DNA of 64,000 nucleotides. Source: Psychrobacillus sp042885655 (GTDB lineage: Bacteria > Bacillota > Bacilli > Bacillales_A > Planococcaceae). The position numbers and the translations under genes are program-made. Position 1 is the stretch's first letter. Every line of letters begins with the position of its first letter. The notes below the pieces were generated by a model. It ran no database searches. It was not told where the DNA came from and saw only the letters and a program-made list of their open reading frames with translations. Below, piece after piece: positions 33,382 through 43,630 of this stretch. The stretch covers positions 104,072-168,071 of the forward strand of contig NZ_JBHVRO010000009.1 of the NCBI RefSeq assembly GCF_042885655.1, read 5' to 3'.

Positions 33382-34677
33382 GTGACTCTTTTCTTTAAAA
33401 AGCAAAATTCTAACAACAGTATTGATTTTACTAAAGATATAACCGTCGTATTAGATATACCAGATCATTCTGAAATAAAAAAGCAAATTTCAATGATTCA
33501 TCTCACGAAAAATGATCTTGCAATACTTCACCATTTACAGCCATTTATTCAACAGATATTAGAAAATACGGTAACATCTTTTTACAAATCATTAGAGGCT
33601 GAATCAAAACTAATGGATATTATTACCGCTCATAGTAGTGTCGAACGACTGAAAAAAACACTATATAACCACCTTTTAGAAATGTTCAGTGGCGTTATCG
33701 ATTCAAATTACCTTAACCAAAGAAAGATAATTGCCCATGTTCACGTAAAAATTGGACTTGAACCAAAGTGGTATATGGCCGCTTTTGAAACATTAAATTA
33801 CGAATTCATAAAGTATATAATGACTCTATCCATTTCAGATTCAGACAAACGTGGTGCCCTTTCTGCGATAAATAAAGTATTGAATTTAGAGCAACAATTA
33901 GTATTAGAGGCCTATGAAGCTGAAAATGTGCGTCTGAGAGCGGCAGAACAATTAAAAAAGGATAAAGTAAAAATTATGGTACATGACACTACAGAGAATC
34001 TTGCAGCCGTTAGTGAAGAAACAAGTGCATCGATCAATAAATTATCTTACCAAGCAACAAATATCAAAGAATCTACTAACCAAAATCTATCTTTCGTAAA
34101 AGATACGGAGGAAAAATCACAAGCCGGTCAAGTACTTCTAACTAAACAAATGGAACAAATGCAATTAATTACTGAAAGTATCAATGCTTTACAGAAAAAA
34201 ATGGTACAACTCCAAGACTCTTCTAATAGAATCCGAGATATTGTTAGTTTAGTTACATCTATAGCAAATCAAACCAATCTACTTGCTCTAAATGCTGCCA
34301 TTGAAGCGGCGCGTGCAGGTGAACATGGTGTAGGGTTTGCAGTAGTAGCTTCTGAAGTAAGAAAACTCTCTGAAGACACAAAAAAAGCAATAGAAAGCGT
34401 CGAAGGATTAATCCAAGACACAGACGATGGTATTGGGGACATAACCAATTCAGTTTCTGAAATGAACCAACTAATTGCTGATGGTGCAGATAAGTATGAG
34501 CAAATGTCAGAATCCTATAAAAACATTGTTAAGGCAATGTCAGGAATTAAAATTCAAAACGAACAAACTAATACAGAAATCGCAACTATTTCTGAAATTT
34601 TGAATGAATTAAATCTTGCTGTAGATTCCATCGCTATCTCTTCAGATGGATTAATAAATACAATAAACGAATTATAA
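33382..34677 (+). CDS. hemAT: HemAT-type heme aerotaxis transducer
   Basis: 431 residues with a GTG start. The N-terminal protoglobin sensor domain (about 45-185) has the heme pocket segment KIIAHVHVKIGLEPKWYMA, where the conserved His is the proximal heme ligand. The C-terminal half is a cytoplasmic methyl-accepting chemotaxis signalling domain with the hairpin tip SIANQTNLLALNAAIEAARAGEHGVGFAVVASEVRKLSEDT. There are no membrane segments, as in B. subtilis HemAT, which binds oxygen and signals to CheA. It is one of few plus-strand genes, inserted between gatB and its decayed copy, so the local rearrangement probably brought it in. Confidence 0.92.
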   Translation: MTLFFKKQNSNNSIDFTKDITVVLDIPDHSEIKKQISMIHLTKNDLAILHHLQPFIQQILENTVTSFYKSLEAESKLMDIITAHSSVERLKKTLYNHLLEMFSGVIDSNYLNQRKIIAHVHVKIGLEPKWYMAAFETLNYEFIKYIMTLSISDSDKRGALSAINKVLNLEQQLVLEAYEAENVRLRAAEQLKKDKVKIMVHDTTENLAAVSEETSASINKLSYQATNIKESTNQNLSFVKDTEEKSQAGQVLLTKQMEQMQLITESINALQKKMVQLQDSSNRIRDIVSLVTSIANQTNLLALNAAIEAARAGEHGVGFAVVASEVRKLSEDTKKAIESVEGLIQDTDDGIGDITNSVSEMNQLIADGADKYEQMSESYKNIVKAMSGIKIQNEQTNTEIATISEILNELNLAVDSIAISSDGLINTINEL

Positions 34678-34735
34678 AAAATAGAATATAGTAAAATTAA
34701 AACTATTGAAAAAGTCCGTCCAATAAGTTAGAAAA

Positions 34736-34806
34736 TCGTTGAAACTGCTCCCTTTCCGCGGGCGTTTCTTCGGTCTCCTCGCTTCGCTGAGGTCAATCGC
34801 TACTTT
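34736..34806. repeat. relic of a module-B-like repeat, opposite orientation
   Basis: CCTTTCCGCGGGCG then GGTCTCCTCGCTTCGCTGAG; its reverse complement shares the GCGAAGCGAGG and CCGCGGAAAG motifs with module B elements. Only a fragment is left. Confidence 0.5.
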
Positions 34807-34823
34807 TTAATGGCTTCAAATAA

Positions 34824-34861
34824 AAAGGATGACACCAGTTTAATAACTGGTGCCATCCTTT
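34824..34861. terminator. bidirectional terminator between hemAT and gatB
   Basis: AAAGGATGACACCAGTT pairs with AACTGGTGCCATCCTTT (one mismatch, 4-nt loop), with T/A runs on both sides; convergent genes end on each side. Confidence 0.9.
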
Positions 34862-34866
34862 AATTT

Positions 34867-36294
34867 TTATCGTTTTACAATTTCTTCTTGTAAAATTTTG
34901 TTTACAAGTGGTGGGTTTGCTTGTCCTTTTGTTGCTTTCATAATTTGTCCAACAAGGAAACCGATTGCACGGTCTTTACCGTTTTTAAAGTCTTCAATCG
35001 ATTGAGGGTTTGCATCCAACGTTGTAGTAACGATTTCACGAAGTGCGCCTTCATCTGAAATTTGTACTAAGCCCTGTGCTTTTACAACTTCTTCTGCTTC
35101 TCCTCCGTTATCCGCAAGCTCCTTGAATACTTTTTTTGCAATTTTAGATGAAATAGTACCATCTGAAATTAACTTAATCATTCCAGAAAGATTAGATGGA
35201 GTAAGTTTAATATCCTTCAATTCTTTTTGATCTGCATTTAAATAAGCAGAAACTTCACCCATTAACCAGTTTGCAGAAAGTTTTACATCCGCTCCGTCAG
35301 CTATAGTTGCTTCAAAGAAGTTAGCCATATCTTTTGATAAAGTTAATACATGAGCATCATATGGGGATAAACCAAGTTCTTCGATGTAACGTTGTTTACG
35401 TGCATCTGGTAACTCTGGAATTTCTGCACGAACACGCTCTAACCATGCATCATCAATTACAAGATCAACTAAATCTGGTTCTGGGAAATAACGATAGTCG
35501 TCCGTTCCCTCTTTAACGCGCATTAGAATTGTTTTACCTGTTTTCTCATCGTAACGACGAGTTTCTTGTTCGATTATTCCACCAGAAGACAGTACTTCCG
35601 CTTGTCGTATTTCCTCATGTTCTAAACCTCTGCGTACATAGTTAAATGAGTTTAAATTTTTCAATTCTGTTTTTGTACCAAATTTTTCTTGTCCATATGG
35701 ACGAATAGAAATATTAGCGTCACAACGTAAAGATCCTTCTTCCATTTTACAGTCCGAAACATCTGTATATTGAATAATGGATTTTACTTTTTCCAAGTAT
35801 GCGTATGCTTCCTCTGGGGTACGAATATCTGGTTCAGAAACTATTTCTACTAATGGAGTTCCTTGACGGTTAAAGTCTACTAAAGAATAACCATCCGCAT
35901 GTGATAATTTACCTGCATCTTCTTCCATATGAAGACGAGTTATACCTATACGTTTTTTCTCTCCATTAACTTCAATTTCCACCCAACCGTTTTTACCTAT
36001 TGGCTTATCAAATTGTGAGATTTGATATGCTTTCGGATTGTCTGGATAGAAATAGTTTTTACGATCAAATTTTGTATTTTGCTCGATTTCCATATTTAAT
36101 GCAAGTGCTGCACGCATTGCAAAATCTACTACGTTTTTATTTAGTACAGGTAGTACGCCTGGATACCCAAGGTCAATTACTGTCGTATTTGTATTTGGTT
36201 CAGCTCCAAAATGGTTCGGTGCTGCTGAGAAGATTTTAGAGTTTGTTTTTAACTCTACGTGTACTTCTAATCCAATAACTGTTTCAAAGTTCAT
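34867..36294 (-). CDS. gatB: Asp-tRNA(Asn)/Glu-tRNA(Gln) amidotransferase subunit B
   Basis: The ORF opens at 36351, but GGGAGGG is 8 nt before the ATG at 36294, giving 475 residues starting MNFETVIGLEVHVELKTNSKIFS, the standard GatB start. LHMEEDAGKLSH, DFNRQGTPLVEIVSEPDIR and EEGSLRCDANIS are the kinase-domain motifs that phosphorylate the misacylated tRNA; the helical C-terminal YqeY domain (about 330-475) binds tRNA. Together with GatA and GatC it converts Glu-tRNA(Gln) to Gln-tRNA(Gln), which replaces a glutaminyl-tRNA synthetase. The start is 1 nt after the gatA stop. Confidence 0.97.
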   Translation of the reverse strand: MNFETVIGLEVHVELKTNSKIFSAAPNHFGAEPNTNTTVIDLGYPGVLPVLNKNVVDFAMRAALALNMEIEQNTKFDRKNYFYPDNPKAYQISQFDKPIGKNGWVEIEVNGEKKRIGITRLHMEEDAGKLSHADGYSLVDFNRQGTPLVEIVSEPDIRTPEEAYAYLEKVKSIIQYTDVSDCKMEEGSLRCDANISIRPYGQEKFGTKTELKNLNSFNYVRRGLEHEEIRQAEVLSSGGIIEQETRRYDEKTGKTILMRVKEGTDDYRYFPEPDLVDLVIDDAWLERVRAEIPELPDARKQRYIEELGLSPYDAHVLTLSKDMANFFEATIADGADVKLSANWLMGEVSAYLNADQKELKDIKLTPSNLSGMIKLISDGTISSKIAKKVFKELADNGGEAEEVVKAQGLVQISDEGALREIVTTTLDANPQSIEDFKNGKDRAIGFLVGQIMKATKGQANPPLVNKILQEEIVKR

Positions 36295-36295
36295 G

Positions 36296-37759
36296 TTATT
36301 TTCCCTCCCAAATTTGAGGAGTTTGTTTATGGAAATCTGTCGCTTGCTCATATGCGTGGGCTACACGATAAATAGTTGACTCATCAAAATAATTTCCGAT
36401 AATTTGTAAACCAAGTGGCAGGTCATTTTCAAATCCACAAGGGATTGAAATAGCTGGTACTCCCGCAAGGTTAATCGGAATAGTTAATATATCATTTGCA
36501 TACATCGTTAAAGGATCTTCTACGTTCTCACCAATTTTAAATGCTGGTGTTGGTGCAGTCGGTCCAACAATTACATCATAGTCTGCTAATACTTTATCGA
36601 AATCTTCCTTGATTAGGGTACGAACTTGTTGTGCCTTTTTATAGTAAGCATCATAAGTCCCTGCACTTAAAGAATATGTTCCAAGCATAATACGGCGTTT
36701 CACTTCATCACCAAATCCTTGAGAACGAGTTTCTTTATATAGTTCCATTAAGTTTTGAACATTTTCTGCACGGAAACCATAACGAATACCATCGAAACGT
36801 GAAAGATTAGATGACGCTTCTGAAGAAGCAAGAATATAGTATGTTGCTAAAGCATATTTAGAATGTGGTAATGAAATCTCTTCCCAAGTTGCTCCAAGAG
36901 ATTCTAAAACTTTCAATGCATCAAGAACTGATTGACGAACTGCTTCGCTAACACCTTCACCTAAATATTCCTTTGGAACAGCAATTCGAAGACCTTTAAT
37001 GTCTCCTGTTAAAGCTGCAGCAAAGTTTGGTACTTCTACGTCTGCTGAAGTAGAGTCATGTGGATCAAGTCCAGAAATTGCTTCAAGTAATAATGCATTG
37101 TCTGTTACATTGCGAGTAATCGGTCCGATTTGGTCAAGAGAAGATGCAAATGCAACTAGACCAAAACGAGAAACACGACCGTAGGTAGGTTTCATCCCAA
37201 CAACTCCACAGTATGAAGCTGGTTGACGAATAGATCCACCAGTATCAGAGCCTAATGAGAATGGAACTTCTCCTGCTGCCACTGCGGCTGCAGATGCGCC
37301 TGACGAACCACCTGGAACACGATCTAATGCCCATGGATTTTTTGTTGTTTTATATGCTGAGTTTTCATTTGAAGAACCCATCGCAAACTCATCCATATTC
37401 AGTTTCCCGATTGTAACCATTCCTGCTGCGCGTAGTTTATTTACGACAGTAGCATCATAAATCGGATTAAATCCTTCTAAAATCTTACTAGCACAAGTTG
37501 TTTCTAAACCTTCTGTTACAATGTTATCTTTTACTCCAATGGGTAAACCAAATAATGGTCCGCGCTCTTCAAAAGGTACTTGATCCAACTCTGCAGCAGT
37601 TAGAGAAGCTTTTTCTTTATTTAATGCTAAGAATGCTTCTACGTCACCGTCTAGTTTTTCTACGCGTGCAAATGCTTCTTTTGTCAAATCAGCAATTGTA
37701 ATTTCCTTGTTATGTAAAAGAGCTTGTAATTCTTTTGCCGAACGTTCGAATAACGTCAT
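36296..37759 (-). CDS. gatA: Glu-tRNA(Gln) amidotransferase subunit A
   Basis: 487-residue amidase-signature enzyme that releases ammonia from glutamine for GatB. The Ser-cisSer-Lys triad is visible: Lys in PIGVKDNIVTEG (about 79), the glycine/serine-rich GGSSGASAAAVAAGEVPFSLGSDTGGSIRQPA block (about 150-181) with both serines, then CGVVGMKPTYGRVSRFG. Start ATG after AGGAGG. Second gene of gatCAB. Confidence 0.97.
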   Translation of the reverse strand: MTLFERSAKELQALLHNKEITIADLTKEAFARVEKLDGDVEAFLALNKEKASLTAAELDQVPFEERGPLFGLPIGVKDNIVTEGLETTCASKILEGFNPIYDATVVNKLRAAGMVTIGKLNMDEFAMGSSNENSAYKTTKNPWALDRVPGGSSGASAAAVAAGEVPFSLGSDTGGSIRQPASYCGVVGMKPTYGRVSRFGLVAFASSLDQIGPITRNVTDNALLLEAISGLDPHDSTSADVEVPNFAAALTGDIKGLRIAVPKEYLGEGVSEAVRQSVLDALKVLESLGATWEEISLPHSKYALATYYILASSEASSNLSRFDGIRYGFRAENVQNLMELYKETRSQGFGDEVKRRIMLGTYSLSAGTYDAYYKKAQQVRTLIKEDFDKVLADYDVIVGPTAPTPAFKIGENVEDPLTMYANDILTIPINLAGVPAISIPCGFENDLPLGLQIIGNYFDESTIYRVAHAYEQATDFHKQTPQIWEGK

Positions 37760-37779
37760 TATATTCCCTCCTACAACTA

Positions 37780-38070
37780 TTAATCCATAATAGATGGTAC
37801 TTTTACTTGTCCTGCTTCTTGTTCTTTTACATTTAACATCATCGTTTCGCGTTCTAATCCTTTAATTGCTTTATCCTCACGTAAAACGTTCACTAAAGGT
37901 AAAACATGCGTTGTTGGTACTACATTTGTAGTATCTAATTCTTTAAGTTGCTCTGCAAAGTCTGTAATTGCACCAAGCTGAAGAGCAAACTTTTCTGCTT
38001 CCTCTTCAGTGATTGCAAGTCGTGCTAAATGCGCTACGTGCTTTACTTCTTCTTTTGAAATATTCGCCAA
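37780..38070 (-). CDS. gatC: Glu-tRNA(Gln) amidotransferase subunit C
   Basis: 96 residues; TTG start after GGAGGTG. ISKEEVKHVAHLARLAITEEEAEKF and the TDFAEQLKELDTTNVVPTTHVLPLVNVLREDK block are typical of GatC, a small belt-like subunit that stabilises the GatA-GatB complex. First gene of gatCAB; camS ends about 85 nt upstream, so read-through from the pcrB-pcrA-ligA-camS unit is likely. Confidence 0.96.
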   Translation of the reverse strand: MANISKEEVKHVAHLARLAITEEEAEKFALQLGAITDFAEQLKELDTTNVVPTTHVLPLVNVLREDKAIKGLERETMMLNVKEQEAGQVKVPSIMD

Positions 38071-38154
38071 TTTTCACACCTCCGAATTCAATAACCATAA
38101 GCAATATCATATCATTTTTCACTCTAATTGAATAGAGTGACTCCTTCTTAAGGC

Positions 38155-39294
38155 TTATGGGGAATATATATGCACATATGGGTCTTCGTCGCCTGGTTTT
38201 TTGATCAATAATGCTTCTGCTCCGTTCATGGAATTCACATTAACTTCCACATTCATCGACGTATTAAAATGGTCTTTTACTAACGCTGCAAGTTGTTGTG
38301 TAAATCCAATTATCTCAGCTGTTCCATAGAATTGAATAGGAATGGTTATGGTTAATTTTTGCAACTGTTTATCTTTAAAATATCCAGTCCCAATAACACT
38401 TGTGTAATTAGAGAAGTACGTCTCAACATCTTGTTTAAAATTACGGAATATTGTATCTAGATCTCGGTATTTTTTCTCTGAATCTGCTGACGGGAAGAGA
38501 ACATATTCTTCATCAATAGCTTTCCAATCTGAAACATTTTTTCCGCTAGGGGCAACGCTATATTTGAAGTACGTTCCTGGTACGACTGCATTTCTACTAT
38601 TTTGTTTAAATAAGCCAACAACGATTGGTATATCAGCTAATGCTTCATTTTTTTGACGCATTCGAGTAACTACCTCTTCTGCAATTCGCTTGCCATTGTC
38701 CTCAATTTCTTTTTGGGACAACGGTTCTTCATAGGTCGCTCCGTATGCTTCTTTTTGATAATAATAAATAGAATTCAAAGCAAGCCCTACTGAAACTCCC
38801 GCAAGTTTTACGGTATTACCTTCTTTTTTCAAATAATTTTGTTCAACAATATGTGAAATATAAATAGGAGCTTTTTTTGCTTTTTCTTCTCCAGTCAAAC
38901 CTTCATCACTAGGGTTTAATCCATCACTCGTCTGATTGCTCCTTGCTAACCAAGAGACAATTGTTTTTTTGTCTAAAAACTGTCCTTCTTGAAATAAGTA
39001 AGTATCCGGTGAAAACTCTTTTTGTGAAATTCGAAGAAGACCTGTTTCTACTTCTTTCATATCATATTTTGTTGATAGATTAGATACAACTAATCCTCTA
39101 CTTTTACTTGCCTCATATGGTAATAGTGTCCGGTAGTACGTATCATCTAATTGTAAACTTGGAATGATAACTTTTTTCGATGTTTTTTGCTCTGTGTCTT
39201 GGATTACTTCTGTTTCTTTTTTGATAGAAGGAGTACATCCAGAGACAATTAGCAATAAAATCATCGTTGATATTCCTATTAATTTTTTTGCCAT
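38155..39294 (-). CDS. camS: CamS/YerH-family lipoprotein
   Basis: 379 residues with a lipoprotein signal peptide (MAKKLIGISTMILLLIVSG then Cys at about 20). The body matches the CamS family (sex-pheromone precursor-like): GLVVSNLSTKYDMKEVETGLLRISQKEFSPD, YLFQEGQFLDKKTIVSWL and IPIVVGLFKQNSRNAVVPGTYF. In Staphylococcus and Enterococcus the cleaved signal peptide of such lipoproteins is a peptide pheromone; the function of the mature protein in Bacillales is not settled. Its position directly after ligA equals that of B. subtilis yerH. Confidence 0.92.
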   Translation of the reverse strand: MAKKLIGISTMILLLIVSGCTPSIKKETEVIQDTEQKTSKKVIIPSLQLDDTYYRTLLPYEASKSRGLVVSNLSTKYDMKEVETGLLRISQKEFSPDTYLFQEGQFLDKKTIVSWLARSNQTSDGLNPSDEGLTGEEKAKKAPIYISHIVEQNYLKKEGNTVKLAGVSVGLALNSIYYYQKEAYGATYEEPLSQKEIEDNGKRIAEEVVTRMRQKNEALADIPIVVGLFKQNSRNAVVPGTYFKYSVAPSGKNVSDWKAIDEEYVLFPSADSEKKYRDLDTIFRNFKQDVETYFSNYTSVIGTGYFKDKQLQKLTITIPIQFYGTAEIIGFTQQLAALVKDHFNTSMNVEVNVNSMNGAEALLIKKPGDEDPYVHIYSP

Positions 39295-39306
39295 GTTTAA
39301 ACTCCT

Positions 39307-41313
39307 CTATTTTTCCTCTAGTTGATCTAAAAGTTTTTGTTCATCCCAGATTTCAATGCCTAAGCTTGTAGCTTTTTCAAGCTTCGAGCCTGCATCCTCT
39401 CCAGCGATAACTATATCTGTTTTTTTGCTTACACTACCAGCTACATTGCCACCTAAAGATTCAATTCTTTCTTTAGCTTCTTGACGTGTTAGCTGCGTTA
39501 GCTTTCCAGTTAATACAACTGTTTTATTTATAAATGGACTATTTTCTATCATAGAAGTATCAATTACTTTACCTGTAAAATGTAATGTTAATCCTGCTGA
39601 TTTTAATCTTTCTATCAGCTGTTCTACTTCTTCTTGTTCAAAATAGGTTACTAGCGAATCGGCCATTTTGTCTCCGATTTCAAACACTGCTGTTAGCCCT
39701 TCTCTAGTTGCTTGCTTAAGAGCATCGAAGCTATGGAATGTCTCCGATAAAATTTTCGCTGCCTTTTCTCCAATATGACGTATTCCAAGTCCGAACAATA
39801 CACGTTCCATTGAGTTTGATTTAGACACTTCTATTGCTTGAACCAAATTCGTTGCAGATTTCAATCCCATTCGTTCTAATTTAACTAAATCTTCTACTGT
39901 TAATTTGTAAAGATCTGAAACATCTACAATAAGTTTCTCTCTAAATAACTGCTCTACAACTTTTTCTCCTAGACCTTCAATATTCATCGCATTTCTTGAT
40001 GCAAAGTGATAAATACCTTCTTGGATTTGAGCTGGACATTGGGGATTGACACAACGTAATGCAACTTCTTCTTCAATCCTTATTAATTCACTATCACAAA
40101 CAGGACAGTTTGTTGGCATTTCATAAGGGATTTCCGAGCCGTCGCGTTCTTCTAAAATGACTGCAACTACCTCTGGAATAATATCTCCTGCTTTACGGAT
40201 TATCACTCGATCTCCAATCCGAATATCTTTAGCACGGATTAAGTCTTCATTGTGCAATGTTGCACGTTGAACTGTAGATCCCGCTACTTGTGCTGGTTCC
40301 AATATAGCAGTTGGTGTGACAACGCCAGTTCTTCCGACCGTTAAATCGATGTCAATAATAGTTGTTACTACTTCTTCTGCTGGAAATTTAAAAGCAATTG
40401 CAAAACGGGGGCTTTTTGCAGTAAAACCTAGCTCCTCTTGTTGTGCATAATCATCTACTTTTATAACGATTCCATCTATTTCATAGGGAATATCATTTCG
40501 TTTGGCTGTCCATTCTTGAATAAATTCAAGGACTTCTTCAATTGAAGAACATTTTCTAGTCTCTTTATTGGTCGGTAAACCTTGTTCTTTCATAAATTGA
40601 AGCGCATCTGAATGCTGATCAATGTTTAGTTCTCCTCCGTTGCCCCCCATCCCATATGCAAAGAATGAAAGTTTTCGACTCGCCGCCATTTTTGGATCTA
40701 ATTGACGTAATGACCCTGCAGCTGCATTACGAGGATTGGCTAATAACTCTTCTCCTCGTTCAGCTCTCTCTTCGTTTAGTTTATTAAACGAAGATTTTGG
40801 CATATAAGCTTCTCCTCTTGCTTCGATAGTTACTTTATCTTTTAAACGAAGTGGTATGGCACGGATTGTTTTAATATTACTAGTAATATCTTCTCCTGTA
40901 GTCCCATCTCCCCTAGTAGCACCACGGGAAAGTATGCCATCTTCATATAGAAGGGAAATGGCTAATCCGTCAATCTTTAGCTCACATACATAGTTCGGTG
41001 AATCATCAATTAGACTGCGAATTCTAGTGTCAAAATCACGTATATCTTCTTCATTAAACGCATTAGACAGACTAAGCATAGGACTCGCATGCGTTACTTT
41101 TTGAAAACCATCTATGATAGTAGCTCCCACTCGTTGTGTAGGGGAATCTGGTAATATTAAATTTGGATTTTGTTCTTCTAATGCAATTAATTCGTTTAAA
41201 TATTGGTCATAGACTGCATCAGAAACGATAGGCTCATCCATCACATAGTACGCATATCCATAGTCATATAAAAGCTTGTGTAGCTCTTTTACTCGTTGTT
41301 CTAATTTTTCCAT
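39307..41313 (-). CDS. ligA: NAD-dependent DNA ligase
   Basis: 668 residues with all LigA domains: Ia NAD-binding helices (YDYGYAYYVMDEPIVSDAVYD), nucleotidyltransferase domain with adenylation Lys in CELKIDGLAISL (about 115), OB fold (GRTGVVTPTAILEPAQVAGSTV), the Cys4 zinc finger CPVCDSEL...CVNPQCPAQ, helix-hairpin-helix repeats (NIEGLGEKVVEQL, GIRHIGEKAAKIL) and a C-terminal BRCT domain (LTGKLTQLTRQEAKERIESLGG). Seals nicks in replication and repair. Lies 22 nt after pcrA. Confidence 0.98.
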   Translation of the reverse strand: MEKLEQRVKELHKLLYDYGYAYYVMDEPIVSDAVYDQYLNELIALEEQNPNLILPDSPTQRVGATIIDGFQKVTHASPMLSLSNAFNEEDIRDFDTRIRSLIDDSPNYVCELKIDGLAISLLYEDGILSRGATRGDGTTGEDITSNIKTIRAIPLRLKDKVTIEARGEAYMPKSSFNKLNEERAERGEELLANPRNAAAGSLRQLDPKMAASRKLSFFAYGMGGNGGELNIDQHSDALQFMKEQGLPTNKETRKCSSIEEVLEFIQEWTAKRNDIPYEIDGIVIKVDDYAQQEELGFTAKSPRFAIAFKFPAEEVVTTIIDIDLTVGRTGVVTPTAILEPAQVAGSTVQRATLHNEDLIRAKDIRIGDRVIIRKAGDIIPEVVAVILEERDGSEIPYEMPTNCPVCDSELIRIEEEVALRCVNPQCPAQIQEGIYHFASRNAMNIEGLGEKVVEQLFREKLIVDVSDLYKLTVEDLVKLERMGLKSATNLVQAIEVSKSNSMERVLFGLGIRHIGEKAAKILSETFHSFDALKQATREGLTAVFEIGDKMADSLVTYFEQEEVEQLIERLKSAGLTLHFTGKVIDTSMIENSPFINKTVVLTGKLTQLTRQEAKERIESLGGNVAGSVSKKTDIVIAGEDAGSKLEKATSLGIEIWDEQKLLDQLEEK

Positions 41314-41335
41314 AGGTTTTCCTCCACCAAATGAA

Positions 41336-43564
41336 TTATCCTTTTTCTATCGGTGCAAATTTAGCAAGCAATCGTTTAATACCTGTTGGACTTGGAAATG
41401 CAATATCGAGCTCCGTATTTTCACCTTCACCTCGAACACTAACAACCATTCCAACTCCCCATTTTTTATGAGCTGCCTTATCCCCCACTTGCCAACCCAT
41501 CTTCTCTCCTCCGGACTCTTTATATGCAGGACGAGTAACTACTGCTTTTCTAGCTTGTGGAACTTCACTAGATTTAGAAATTGAACCTCTAGTACTTTCA
41601 TTCATTCCTCCCACTGCTTCTAAAATTTCACCGGAAATTTCTCCAATAAAACGGGAAGGACTATTAAAACTACCACGTCCAAAAATAGTTCGAGATTGAG
41701 CACATGTGATAAACAATCTTTCTTCCGCACGTGTTATTCCTACGTATGCAAGTCGACGTTCTTCTTCCATCTCATCGTCATCCCCAATAGAACGGGAATG
41801 AGGAAAAATATTTTCTTCCATTCCTATTATAAAAACAACGGGGAATTCAAGTCCTTTTGCAGCATGCATCGTCATTAAGATGATATTCCCTTGAGACGTA
41901 TCTTCCTCTTCGTCCAACTTATCAATATCAGAAATGAGCGCTAAATCTGTTAAAAATGCAATAAGCGATTTATCATCGCTTTTTTCTTCAAATGCTTTCG
42001 TTACAGACAAAAACTCTTCAATATTTTCTAGTCGACTTTCGGCTTCAATAGTTTTCTCATTTTTTAACATCATACGATAACCCGTTTTATCAAGAATTTG
42101 TTCTACTATTTCTGTTACCGACAAAAATTCTTGCATTTGAGTAAAATTTTGAATTAGCCCTTGAAATTGCACAACGGAATTTACTGCACGTGCCGGTAAT
42201 CCCATAAAGTCTACTTCATTTAAAGCATCCAGAATAGAACGGTCTTGTTCTAGCGCATACATTGCTATGCGTTCGAAAGAAGTAGCTCCAATATTTCGTT
42301 TCGGTTCATTAATAATTCTTGCAAGAGATAAGTCATCATCGTTATTAGCTATTAATCGAAGATATGCTAGTAAGTCTTTAATTTCTTTACGATCATAGAA
42401 CTTAGTTCCACCGACAATCGTATAGGCCATATTCGATTTAACAAGTACTTCCTCCATCACACGAGATTGAGCGTTAGTCCGATACAAAATAGCAAAATCA
42501 TCTAAGGTGCGATTCTCTTGTTCTAACATCTCTTGGATAGACTGTACAACAAATTGTGCTTCCTGTTGCTCATTAAAAGCACGGAACATCCGAATTTTTT
42601 CGCCTTCTTGATTGTCCGTTCGCAGTACTTTTGGATATCTACTTGTATTATTACCAATGACGTCATTTGCAGCTTGAAGGATTCTTTGAGATGATCGGTA
42701 ATTCTGCTCTAACATTATTACAGTTGCGTTCGGATAATCCTTTTCAAACGAGAGGATATTTTGAATGTCCGCACCACGCCAGCGATAAATGGATTGATCG
42801 GAGTCACCAACAACACAAATATTCTTGAATTTTTGTGCAAGCATTTGTACTAATTCGTATTGTGCCTTATTTGTATCCTGATACTCATCCACATGAATGT
42901 ATTGGAATTTATTTTGATAAAACTCTAATACTTCGGGAACTCGTTTAAAAAGGGTTAAAGTTGTCATGATTAAATCATCAAAATCAAGAGATTGGTTCTT
43001 TCTTAAACGCTTTTCATAACCTTTATAAACTTCTGCAACCGTTTTTTCAAATGGATTAAACTCATTCATTTGTGCTCTAAACGTATCTGCATCTATACAT
43101 ATATTCTTGGCACTACTAATCGCGTTTAACATTGAGCGAGGATCATATTTTTTCGAATCAATGTTTTGTTCTTTTAAGATACTTTTAATAACCGATAACT
43201 GATCTGTCGTATCTAAAATAGAGAAGCTTTTTGAATAGCCTATTCGGTCGATATCCCTTCTTAAAATACGAACACACATCGAGTGAAAAGTGGATACCCA
43301 CATATTCTCACCTGATCCAGCACCTAAAATACTATTAATTCTTTCACGCATTTCTCGTGCTGCTTTATTTGTAAACGTTATGGCAAGTATTTTAGAAGGA
43401 TATACTTCTTTTTCCACTATTAAGTAAGCAATTCGGTGCGTTAATACACGTGTTTTCCCCGAACCTGCTCCAGCCATAATGAGTAAAGGGCCTTCCGTTG
43501 TTTTAACTGCTTTATCTTGTTCCTTATTCATACCATTTAAAAGGTTTTTCGCTATAAGCTCCAT
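41336..43564 (-). CDS. pcrA: ATP-dependent DNA helicase PcrA (UvrD family)
   Basis: 742-residue superfamily 1A 3'-5' helicase. Motif I MAGAGSGKTRVLTHR, Ia ITFTNKAAREMRERI, II VDEYQDTNKAQYE, III GDSDQSIYRWRGADI, IV LEQNYRSSQRIL, V MTMHAAKGLEFPVVFIIG and VI RRLAYVGITRAEERLFI are complete; the C-terminal tudor-like segment (GWQVGDKAAHKKWGVGMVV) binds RNA polymerase in B. subtilis. Essential for managing replication-transcription conflict and rolling-circle plasmids. Second gene of pcrB-pcrA-ligA-camS. Confidence 0.98.
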   Translation of the reverse strand: MELIAKNLLNGMNKEQDKAVKTTEGPLLIMAGAGSGKTRVLTHRIAYLIVEKEVYPSKILAITFTNKAAREMRERINSILGAGSGENMWVSTFHSMCVRILRRDIDRIGYSKSFSILDTTDQLSVIKSILKEQNIDSKKYDPRSMLNAISSAKNICIDADTFRAQMNEFNPFEKTVAEVYKGYEKRLRKNQSLDFDDLIMTTLTLFKRVPEVLEFYQNKFQYIHVDEYQDTNKAQYELVQMLAQKFKNICVVGDSDQSIYRWRGADIQNILSFEKDYPNATVIMLEQNYRSSQRILQAANDVIGNNTSRYPKVLRTDNQEGEKIRMFRAFNEQQEAQFVVQSIQEMLEQENRTLDDFAILYRTNAQSRVMEEVLVKSNMAYTIVGGTKFYDRKEIKDLLAYLRLIANNDDDLSLARIINEPKRNIGATSFERIAMYALEQDRSILDALNEVDFMGLPARAVNSVVQFQGLIQNFTQMQEFLSVTEIVEQILDKTGYRMMLKNEKTIEAESRLENIEEFLSVTKAFEEKSDDKSLIAFLTDLALISDIDKLDEEEDTSQGNIILMTMHAAKGLEFPVVFIIGMEENIFPHSRSIGDDDEMEEERRLAYVGITRAEERLFITCAQSRTIFGRGSFNSPSRFIGEISGEILEAVGGMNESTRGSISKSSEVPQARKAVVTRPAYKESGGEKMGWQVGDKAAHKKWGVGMVVSVRGEGENTELDIAFPSPTGIKRLLAKFAPIEKG

Positions 43565-43630
43565 AATACACTTCCTTAAAAGAACATTTGTTCTCGTTAT
43601 TATACTGCTTCATATCTAATTACTCAAATA